Assembly: GCF_010726765.1 (NCBI RefSeq)
Contig: NZ_AP022601.1
Coordinates: 558,001 to 622,000, forward strand
Length of the DNA stretch: 64,000 nt
Source of the DNA: Mycobacterium gallinarum
GTDB lineage: Bacteria > Actinomycetota > Actinomycetes > Mycobacteriales > Mycobacteriaceae
Direction: 5' to 3'
The notes under the pieces are model-generated. The model was not told where the DNA came from. It did not search any database and worked only from the letters and a program-made list of their open reading frames with translations. Of this stretch, positions 57,608-64,000 are shown one piece after another. Position numbers and translations under genes: made by a program. Every line of letters begins with the position of its first letter. Position 1 is the stretch's first letter.

Positions 57608-60600
57608 GTGATATCCAAAGTTCTGGTGGCCAATCGCGGCGAGATCGCGATTCGTGCCTTCCGGGCGGCCTACGAGATGGGCATCACCACCATCGCGGTG
57701 TACGCGCACGAGGACCGCAACTCCCAGCACCGGCTGAAGGCCGACGAGTCGTATCAGATCGGTGATGTCGGCCATCCGGTACGCGCATACCTGTCGGTCG
57801 ACGAGATCATCCGCGTCGCGCAGCAGGCGGGCGCCGATGCCGTCTATCCCGGGTACGGTTTCCTCTCGGAGAACCCGCAATTGGCCGCGGCGTGCGCGGA
57901 TGCCGGGATCACGTTCATCGGTCCGGGCGCGGAAATCCTCGAGTTGACGGGGAACAAGGCCCGCGCGATCGCCGCGGCACGCGATGCCGGTCTGCCGGTG
58001 CTGAACTCGTCGGCGCCGTCGTCGTCGGTGGACGAACTGATAGCGGCGTCGGAGACCATGGAGTTCCCGCTGTTCGTCAAGGCGGTGTCCGGCGGCGGCG
58101 GACGCGGGATGCGGCGCGTCACCGAGCCTTCGGCGCTGCGCGACGCGATCGAGGCGGCCAGCCGTGAGGCCGAGTCGGCGTTCGGCGATCCGATGGTCTA
58201 CCTCGAGCAGGCGGTGCTCAACCCGCGCCATATCGAGGTACAGATCCTGGCCGACAAGCACGGTGCCGTGATGCATCTGTTCGAGCGTGACTGCAGCATG
58301 CAGCGACGCCATCAGAAGGTCATCGAATTGGCTCCTGCGCCAAACCTTTCGGCCGAGCTTCGCGACCGCATGTGCGCTGACGCGGTCGCCTTCGCTCGTT
58401 CGATCGACTACACGTACGCCGGCACGGTGGAGTTCCTGCTCGACGAGCGCGGGCATTACGTGTTCATCGAGATGAACCCGCGCATCCAGGTCGAGCACAC
58501 GGTGACCGAGGAGATCACCGACGTCGATCTGGTGGCGAGCCAGTTGCGTATCGCCGACGGCGAGACCCTCGAGGACCTCGGGCTGAGCCAGGACGGATTG
58601 GCGGCGCCACGGGGCTTTGCGATGCAGTGCCGGATCACCACCGAGGATCCCGCCAACGGATTCCGCCCCGACACCGGGCGCATCACGAGCTACCGGTCGC
58701 CGGGTGGTGCGGGGATCCGCCTCGACGGCGCAACACATTTGGGCGCGGAGATCGGGGCGCATTTCGACTCGCTGCTGGTCAAGCTGACCTGTCGCGGTCG
58801 CGACTACGCGGCGGCGCTTGCTCGGTCCCGGCGTGCGCTGGCCGAGTTCCGGGTGCGTGGGGTGTCGACGAACATCCCGTTCCTGCTGGCCGTCGTCAAC
58901 GATCCGGATTTCCGCGCGGGGCGCATCACCACGTCATTCATCGACGAGCGGCCGTACTTGCTGACCGCACACACCCCGGCCGACCGCGGTACCAAGATCC
59001 TCAACTACCTGGCGGACGTCACGGTCAACCAGCCGCACGGTCCGCGACCGTCGACGGTGTACCCGCACGACAAGCTGCCCGACGTCGATCTGGCGTCGCC
59101 GCCGCCGTCAGGGTCCAAACAGCTGCTGACCGAACTGGGGCCCGATGGGTTCGCCCGCTGGATGCGCGAATCGAAGGCGGTCGGTGTAACCGATACCACG
59201 TTCCGCGACGCCCACCAGTCCCTGCTGGCGACCAGGCTGAGGACGACCGGTCTGCTCATGGTGGCGCCCTCCATCGCACGGATGACGCCGCAGTTGTTGT
59301 CGGTGGAGTGCTGGGGTGGCGCGACTTACGATGTGGCGCTTCGGTTCTTGAAGGAAGACCCGTGGGAGCGCCTGGCCGCGTTGCGTGAGGCGATGCCGAA
59401 CATCTGCCTGCAGATGCTGCTCCGCGGCCGCAACACCGTGGGGTATACGCCGTATCCGGAATCGGTCACCAAGGCGTTCGTGGCCGAAGCGACGGGCACC
59501 GGGATTGACATCTATCGCATCTTCGACGCGCTCAACAATGTCGAGTCGATGCGCCCGGCCATCGACGCGGTCCGAGAGACCGGCACGTCGATCGCCGAGG
59601 TCGCGATGAGTTACACCGGCGATCTTTCCGATCCGGGGGAGAACCTGTACACCCTGGACTACTACCTCAAGTTGGCCGAGCAGATCGTCGACGCCGGCGC
59701 GCATGTGCTGGCGATCAAGGACATGGCGGGGTTGCTACGCCCGCAGGCAGCCACCGTGTTGGTGTCGGCGCTGCGTTCGAGGTTCGACCTGCCGGTGCAT
59801 GTGCACACCCATGACACTCCCGGCGGGCAGCTGGCCACGTATGTGGCGGCGTGGCAGGCGGGTGCCAACGCCGTCGACGGCGCCTCGGCGCCGTTGGCGG
59901 GAACGACAAGTCAGCCCGCGTTGTCCTCGATCGTCGCGGCAGCGGCGCACACCGAATACGACACCGGGTTGTCATTGCCGGCGGTGTGCGATCTCGAGCC
60001 GTACTTCGAGGCGTTGCGAAAGGTCTACGCGCCCTTCGATGTCGCGGCGTCAGGCCCTCCATCCCCGACGGGGCGGGTGTATCACCACGAGATTCCGGGT
60101 GGTCAGCTGTCAAACCTGCGCCAACAGGCCATCGCGTTGGGCTTCGCGGATCGTTTCGAGGAGATCGAAGAGAATTACGCGGCGGCCGACCGCATCCTGG
60201 GCCGACTGGTGAAGGTGACGCCGTCGTCCAAGGTGGTCGGAGATCTGGCGCTGGCACTGGTCGGGGCCGGGATCAGCGCCGACGAATTCGCCGCGGACCC
60301 AGCGCGGTTCGACATCCCGGACTCGGTGATCGGATTCCTGCGCGGCGAACTCGGCGACCCGCCCGGCGGCTGGCCCGAACCGTTGCGCACCAAGGCGCTT
60401 GCCGGACGGTCGCCGGCACGGCCCACCGAGGAGCTCTCCGACGAGGACGAGTCGGCGCTGGCGCAACCCGGCACAACTCGACAAGCCACCTTGAATCGGC
60501 TGCTGTTCCCCGGCCCGACAAAGGAATTCGAGGCGCATCGGGAGCTGTACGGAGACACCTCTGGCCTGTCGGCGAATCAGTTCTTCTACGGGCTGCGTCA

Positions 60601-61003
60601 CGGTGATGAGCATCGGGTACGGCTCGAGCGCGGCGTCGAGCTGTTGATCGGGCTGGAAGCGATCTCTGATCCCGACGAACGCGGGATGCGCACCGTGATG
60701 TGCATCTTCAACGGTCAGCTGCGTCCGGTCGTGGTGCGCGACAACAGCATCGCCACGGAGGTACCCGCCGCCGAGAAGGCCGACCGGTCCAACGCCGACC
60801 ACGTCGCAGCGCCCTTCGCCGGCGTCGTCACGGTCAGCGTGTCCGCGGGAGACAAGGTCGACGCCGGACAGACCATCGCGACGATCGAGGCCATGAAGAT
60901 GGAAGCGGCGATCACCGCGCCCAAGTCCGGCCAGGTCGACCGCATCGCCGTATCGGCCACCGCACAAGTCGAAGGTGGCGATCTGCTCGTGGTGGTCAGC
61001 TGA
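57608..61003 (+). CDS. pyc: Pyruvate carboxylase
   Basis: Biotin enzyme that carboxylates pyruvate to oxaloacetate. The 1131-residue single chain has a biotin carboxylase domain ([46 protein letters not shown]-like core, [17 protein letters not shown]), a carboxyltransferase domain ([31 protein letters not shown]), an allosteric linker and a C-terminal biotinyl domain with EAMKMEAAI carrying the biotin lysine. GTG 57608 lies 22 nt after VKOR. Its TGA overlaps the CTG start of rsmD. Confidence 0.96.
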   Translation: MISKVLVANRGEIAIRAFRAAYEMGITTIAVYAHEDRNSQHRLKADESYQIGDVGHPVRAYLSVDEIIRVAQQAGADAVYPGYGFLSENPQLAAACADAGITFIGPGAEILELTGNKARAIAAARDAGLPVLNSSAPSSSVDELIAASETMEFPLFVKAVSGGGGRGMRRVTEPSALRDAIEAASREAESAFGDPMVYLEQAVLNPRHIEVQILADKHGAVMHLFERDCSMQRRHQKVIELAPAPNLSAELRDRMCADAVAFARSIDYTYAGTVEFLLDERGHYVFIEMNPRIQVEHTVTEEITDVDLVASQLRIADGETLEDLGLSQDGLAAPRGFAMQCRITTEDPANGFRPDTGRITSYRSPGGAGIRLDGATHLGAEIGAHFDSLLVKLTCRGRDYAAALARSRRALAEFRVRGVSTNIPFLLAVVNDPDFRAGRITTSFIDERPYLLTAHTPADRGTKILNYLADVTVNQPHGPRPSTVYPHDKLPDVDLASPPPSGSKQLLTELGPDGFARWMRESKAVGVTDTTFRDAHQSLLATRLRTTGLLMVAPSIARMTPQLLSVECWGGATYDVALRFLKEDPWERLAALREAMPNICLQMLLRGRNTVGYTPYPESVTKAFVAEATGTGIDIYRIFDALNNVESMRPAIDAVRETGTSIAEVAMSYTGDLSDPGENLYTLDYYLKLAEQIVDAGAHVLAIKDMAGLLRPQAATVLVSALRSRFDLPVHVHTHDTPGGQLATYVAAWQAGANAVDGASAPLAGTTSQPALSSIVAAAAHTEYDTGLSLPAVCDLEPYFEALRKVYAPFDVAASGPPSPTGRVYHHEIPGGQLSNLRQQAIALGFADRFEEIEENYAAADRILGRLVKVTPSSKVVGDLALALVGAGISADEFAADPARFDIPDSVIGFLRGELGDPPGGWPEPLRTKALAGRSPARPTEELSDEDESALAQPGTTRQATLNRLLFPGPTKEFEAHRELYGDTSGLSANQFFYGLRHGDEHRVRLERGVELLIGLEAISDPDERGMRTVMCIFNGQLRPVVVRDNSIATEVPAAEKADRSNADHVAAPFAGVVTVSVSAGDKVDAGQTIATIEAMKMEAAITAPKSGQVDRIAVSATAQVEGGDLLVVVS

Positions 61004-61554
61004 CCCGCATCATCGCCGGCACCCTGGGTGGACGGCGAATCACGGTGCCGCGCACTGGAACCCGGCCTACCACCGACCGGGTCAGGGAATCGCTGTTCAA
61101 TCTGCTGACCGCTCGGCTGGAGCTTTCCGGTCGCTCCGTTCTCGATCTGTACGCCGGCTCGGGAGCGCTCGGACTCGAGGCGCTGTCCCGCGGAGCCGCC
61201 TCGGCCATATTTGTCGAATCAGACCAGCGAGCCGCGAACATCATCGACAAGAACATCGCCGCTCTTGGTGTGACCCGTGCGACGGTGCGTCGCGGCGCGG
61301 TGGCAACGGTGCTGGCTTCGGGCGCCGCGCAGCCTGCCGACCTGGTGCTCGCCGATCCGCCCTACACGGTGGACGCGGGTGATCTCGAAAGAGTGCTCTC
61401 CGCGCTGACGCACGGCGGCTGGACGACGGCAGGGACGGTGGTCGTCGTCGAACGCCCGGCGTCAGGTCCTGCACTGATGTGGCCCGGCGGATGGGAGGTG
61501 TGGCCGTCGCGCACGTACGGCGACACCCGGCTGGAACTCGCAGAGCGGACTTGA
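61000..61554 (+). CDS. rsmD: 16S rRNA m2G966 methyltransferase RsmD, probable CTG start
   Basis: A 184-residue SAM-dependent methyltransferase. SAM motif [20 protein letters not shown] and catalytic LADPPY are clear. The conserved N terminus [13 protein letters not shown] is preceded only by CTG (61000-61002); no ATG, GTG or TTG is in frame close upstream, and the first downstream GTG would delete the conserved start. The CTG overlaps the pyc TGA (CTGA), a re-initiation geometry. M. tuberculosis Rv2966c begins with the same TRII. Confidence 0.87.
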   Translation: MTRIIAGTLGGRRITVPRTGTRPTTDRVRESLFNLLTARLELSGRSVLDLYAGSGALGLEALSRGAASAIFVESDQRAANIIDKNIAALGVTRATVRRGAVATVLASGAAQPADLVLADPPYTVDAGDLERVLSALTHGGWTTAGTVVVVERPASGPALMWPGGWEVWPSRTYGDTRLELAERT

Positions 61555-61562
61555 CCGCCCTG

Positions 61563-61568
61563 TACCGT
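61563..61568 (+). promoter_or_regulatory. Leaderless -10 of coaD
   Basis: TACCGT ends 8 nt before ATG 61577. Confidence 0.5.
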
Positions 61569-61576
61569 CGTTGCCC

Positions 61577-62053
61577 ATGAGCGGCGCCGTATGCCCGGGG
61601 TCCTTCGACCCGATCACCCTCGGCCATGTCGACATCTTCGAGCGCGCAGCGGCCCAGTTCGACGAGGTCGTGGTGGCCGTATTGGTCAACCCGAACAAGA
61701 AGGGGATGTTCAGCCTCGAAGAGCGCCTCGCGATGATCGAGGAATCGACGACGCATCTGCCGAACCTGCGGGCGGAGTCCGGTGAGGGTCTGGTGGTCGA
61801 CTTCGTCAAGAACCGCGGGCTGACCGCGATCGTCAAGGGTCTGCGCACCGGGACGGATTTCGAATACGAGCTGCAGATGGCGCAGATGAACAAGCACATT
61901 GCCGGCGTCGACACCTTCTTCGTCGCCACGACGCCGACGTATTCGTTCGTATCGTCCTCGCTGGCCAAGGAGGTCGCGTCGCTCGGCGGCGATGTCTCCG
62001 CATTGTTGCCTGAGGCCGTCAACGTCCGACTGCAGGCCAAGCTCAAGGGTTGA
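61577..62053 (+). CDS. coaD: Phosphopantetheine adenylyltransferase
   Basis: Penultimate step of coenzyme A synthesis, adenylating 4'-phosphopantetheine. The 158-residue protein has the nucleotidyltransferase motif [13 protein letters not shown] with catalytic His17, [20 protein letters not shown] and [16 protein letters not shown] 61577 is preferred over TTG 61571 from family length and the adjacent -10. Confidence 0.96.
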   Translation: MSGAVCPGSFDPITLGHVDIFERAAAQFDEVVVAVLVNPNKKGMFSLEERLAMIEESTTHLPNLRAESGEGLVVDFVKNRGLTAIVKGLRTGTDFEYELQMAQMNKHIAGVDTFFVATTPTYSFVSSSLAKEVASLGGDVSALLPEAVNVRLQAKLKG

Positions 62054-62135
62054 TCTGGACTCACACGGGTAACCGACGAGGTGGCGCACAGCCCATAGCG
62101 CCCCAACCCGATTTCAAGAAAGTGTGGTTACCCCC

Positions 62136-62702
62136 ATGGTCGAAACATTCGTCCAGTCGACCGATGATGTCGTCAGATTCCTCAAAGACCAGCACAATTT
62201 GATCAAGGACATGTTCGAAGAAGTGTTCTCGGCGTCGTCCGATGACGCCCGCCGCAAGGCCTTCACCGAATTGCGGCAACTCCTGGCGGTGCACGAGACC
62301 GCCGAGGAGATGGTGGTCCATCCGCGAGTGCGCCACGAGGTCGAGGGCGGCGACATCATCGTCGACGCTCGTCTCGTAGAGGAACACGATTCCAAGGAAG
62401 TGCTCGCGGCACTCGAGACGATGGACATCGGTTCGCAGGAGTTTCTCGACGAGTTGACGCTGTTCCGCGGCTCGGTACTCGACCATGCCGAGCGCGAAGA
62501 ACTCGAGGAGTTCAACCGCTTGGAGCGTGAACTCGACGCTGACGACCTCGGTCGCATGGCGAAGGCCGTATTGGCGGCAGAGGCCATCGCGCCCACTCGT
62601 CCGCACGCCGGCGTCGAGTCGGCGAAGGCCAACTTCGCCGTGGGCCCGTTCGCCTCCATGCTCGACCGGGCGCGCGACGCGATCTCCGCTGCCCTTCGCT
62701 AG
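62136..62702 (+). CDS. Hemerythrin HHE-domain protein
   Basis: A 188-residue four-helix protein with the carboxylate/His diiron pattern: DQHNLIKDMFEE, HETAEEMVVHPRVRHE, EEHDSKE and LDHAEREELEEF. Such proteins bind O2 or peroxide. From memory the M. smegmatis orthologue (MSMEG_2415), also between coaD and sepIVA, affects peroxide sensitivity. The start is uncertain: ATG 62136 has no ribosome site, GTG 62124 has AAGAAAG just before it and adds VVTP. Confidence 0.85.
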   Translation: MVETFVQSTDDVVRFLKDQHNLIKDMFEEVFSASSDDARRKAFTELRQLLAVHETAEEMVVHPRVRHEVEGGDIIVDARLVEEHDSKEVLAALETMDIGSQEFLDELTLFRGSVLDHAEREELEEFNRLERELDADDLGRMAKAVLAAEAIAPTRPHAGVESAKANFAVGPFASMLDRARDAISAALR

Positions 62703-62908
62703 CCCACGCCGCTGCTGACGGCTCGGGGCGCGCGCCCACTCTGCGTGTTGACATAATGTTGCTCGAAGCAGAGCAGACGGGCCTGCGGCCTGGGGAGCGG
62801 TGACGCACTGAAACCGGTCGAGACGCGACACACCGGGGTCGGTAGCTGAGTCACAGACGTAACACCAGGCACACTGGTATCTGTCAACTACGCCTGGAGG
62901 GTGTTGCC
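62703..62908. other. Intergenic region upstream of sepIVA
   Basis: 206 bp. TTGACA-TAATGT (62748-62759) looks promoter-like but is mis-spaced; TATCTG (62878-62883) may be a sepIVA -10. A short dyad ACCAG-N5-CTGGT (62864-62878) is present. No gene found. Confidence 0.35.
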
Positions 62909-63646
62909 GTGTACCGAGTATTTGAAGCGCTTGACGAGTTGGGCGCGATTGTGGAAGAAGCGCGCGGCGTGCCCATGACGGCAGGCTGCGTCGTGCCCCG
63001 CGGCGATGTCCTGGAGTTGATCGACGACATCAAGGACGCGATCCCCGGCGAACTCGACGACGCCCAGGATGTGCTGGACGCTCGCGACTCGTTGTTGCGC
63101 GAGGCCAAGGAGCACTCCGGATCCATGGTGTCGTCGGCCACAGCCGAGGCGGATTCCCTGGTCAACCACGCCCGCGCCGAGGCCGACCGGCTGCTCGCCG
63201 ACGCGAAGTCGCAGGCAGATCGCATGGTCGGCGAGGCCCGCCAGCACAGCGAGCGCATGGTCGCAGAGGCGCGCGAAGAGGCCTCGCGTCTGGCGGCAAC
63301 CGCCAAGCGGGAGTACGAGGCGAGCACGGGACGTGCCAAGAACGAGGCCGACCGGCTCATCGAGAACGGCAACCTCGCCTACGAGAAGGCCGTGCAGGAA
63401 GGCATCAAGGAACAGCAGCGGCTGGTCGCCCAGACCGAGATCGTCCAGACCGCCACGCTGGAAGCCACCCGCCTCATCGACTCGGCACACGCCGAGGCCG
63501 ACCGACTGCGCGGCGAATGCGACATCTACGTCGACAGCAAACTGGCCGAATTCGAGGACTTCCTCAACGGCACGCTGCGGTCGGTAGGCCGCGGTCGCCA
63601 TCAGCTGCGGACTGCGGCGGGGACGCACGACTACGCAGCTCGCTAG
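62909..63646 (+). CDS. sepIVA: SepIVA-like DivIVA-family septation protein
   Basis: A 245-residue cytoplasmic coiled-coil protein. The first 50 residues form the DivIVA-type head (MYRVFEALDELGAIVEEARG...VLELIDDIKDAIPGELDDAQ), followed by about 150 residues of Ala/Glu/Arg heptads and a short tail. It matches Rv2927c / M. smegmatis SepIVA, required for cell division. GTG 62909 has GGAGGG upstream. It is a Wag31 paralogue; residues typical of polar Wag31 are not seen. Confidence 0.88.
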   Translation: MYRVFEALDELGAIVEEARGVPMTAGCVVPRGDVLELIDDIKDAIPGELDDAQDVLDARDSLLREAKEHSGSMVSSATAEADSLVNHARAEADRLLADAKSQADRMVGEARQHSERMVAEAREEASRLAATAKREYEASTGRAKNEADRLIENGNLAYEKAVQEGIKEQQRLVAQTEIVQTATLEATRLIDSAHAEADRLRGECDIYVDSKLAEFEDFLNGTLRSVGRGRHQLRTAAGTHDYAAR

Positions 63647-63664
63647 GCCCTGGGACGGTCGCCG

Positions 63665-63670
63665 TAAGAT
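63665..63670 (+). promoter_or_regulatory. Leaderless -10 of the DUF177 gene
   Basis: TAAGAT ends 8 nt before ATG 63679. Confidence 0.5.
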
Positions 63671-63678
63671 CGATCCCT

Positions 63679-64000
63679 ATGGCGACGCATGCGAAGTCGG
63701 CGGCGCGGCGGGCCTCGCGATCGCCGCTCGTGTTGAACATCTCCAGGCTCGGCCGCAGGCCGGGGTCGATGATCACCGTCGCCGAGACCGTGCCCAGCCC
63801 TATGCGTATCGGACTGGACCTGATCGCGATCGACGAGGGCGCCCCGCTGGATCTGGATCTGCGGATCGAATCCGTCTCGGAGGGGGTTCTGGTCACAGGC
63901 ACGATGTCCGCCCCCACGGTCGGTGAGTGTGCGCGCTGTCTGACGCCGATCACCGGGCACGTCGACATCGACATCACCGAACTGTTCGCTTATCCCGACA
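63679..64000 (+). CDS. DUF177/YceD family protein, 5' part (3' end outside window)
   Basis: The first 107 residues of a YceD-like protein: PLVLNISRLGRRPGSM, then strands with GLDLIAIDEGAPLDLDLRIE and the cysteine pair in VGECARCLTPI typical of the family. DUF177 genes usually precede rpmF (L32) and rnc and are linked to 23S rRNA maturation. Matches Rv2926c. The frame is open to the end of the window. Confidence 0.88.
   Translation, partial: MATHAKSAARRASRSPLVLNISRLGRRPGSMITVAETVPSPMRIGLDLIAIDEGAPLDLDLRIESVSEGVLVTGTMSAPTVGECARCLTPITGHVDIDITELFAYPD

Noticed and set aside
57608..61003. Possible separate biotin carboxylase and carboxyltransferase genes
   Set aside because: The frame is continuous over 1131 residues with all pyruvate carboxylase domains in the usual order.

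Overview
The window reads as a chromosomal segment of a high-GC actinobacterium of the genus Mycobacterium in the broad sense, most likely a non-tuberculous, Mycolicibacterium-like species. The evidence is gene content and order. From memory, the run iscS-mnmA, lpqA, ligA, ACT protein, gatC-gatA-pfkA-gatB, lppZ, doxX, cfp6, ilvB-ilvN-ilvC, serA-leuB, gltX, IclR-leuC-leuD-hupB, mutT1-ppk1-fbiD, gpsA-ddl, thiL-ung, rpmB, DAK2-recG, lipN, DsbA-VKOR, pyc-rsmD-coaD, sepIVA follows the M. tuberculosis block from about Rv3025c to Rv2926c. The virulence-lipid (PDIM/PGL) cluster that separates coaD from the sepIVA orthologue in M. tuberculosis is absent; a hemerythrin-like gene sits there instead. I saw no insertion sequence, prophage, CRISPR array or rRNA operon.

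Layout. 1-9.8 kb: sulfur transfer and tRNA thiolation (3' part of iscS, mnmA), a lipoprotein, a MetE-core-like protein, an ArsR-controlled SRPBCC gene, a secreted proline-rich protein, an acyl-CoA ligase, DNA ligase and a cysteine-rich metal-binding protein. 9.8-20 kb: ACT protein, a MerR/SRPBCC divergent pair, gatCAB with pfkA, a TetR/SDR/Gdx-type SMR module, lppZ, doxX, cfp6. 20-31 kb: branched-chain amino acid synthesis (ilvBNC behind a leader-peptide attenuator, leuB), serA, a cobalamin-domain MerR regulator and a carotenoid-dehydrogenase-like flavoprotein. 31-38 kb: MFS exporter, FAH hydrolase, gltX, tRNA-Gln, tRNA-Glu, IclR regulator with leuCD, hupB. 38-50 kb: mutT1, ppk1, fbiD, gpsA, a Cys/Met PLP enzyme, ddl, thiL, ung, L28 and a DAK2 protein. 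50-64 kb: recG, a secreted HNH protein, two aldo-keto reductases, lipN, an oxidative-folding pair (DsbA-like plus VKOR), pyruvate carboxylase, rsmD, coaD, hemerythrin, sepIVA and the 5' part of a DUF177 gene.

Themes. (1) The indirect Gln-tRNA(Gln) route is all here: GluRS, GatCAB, tRNA-Gln and tRNA-Glu. (2) Leucine/valine/isoleucine synthesis is spread over three loci, two with visible control elements: an ilv attenuator and an IclR-leuC divergent dyad. (3) Many genes have a TANNNT hexamer 6-9 nt before an ATG/GTG with no Shine-Dalgarno, so much of the segment is probably expressed from leaderless transcripts. (4) Several small regulator-plus-enzyme modules (ArsR/AHSA1, MerR/SRPBCC, TetR/SDR/SMR, B12-MerR) have readable operators and are the parts most open to new biology.

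No protein-gene-free stretch exceeds 300 bases except 34372-34744, which holds two tRNA genes and hairpins. Function calls rest on sequence recognition and remembered family features; no database search was possible.
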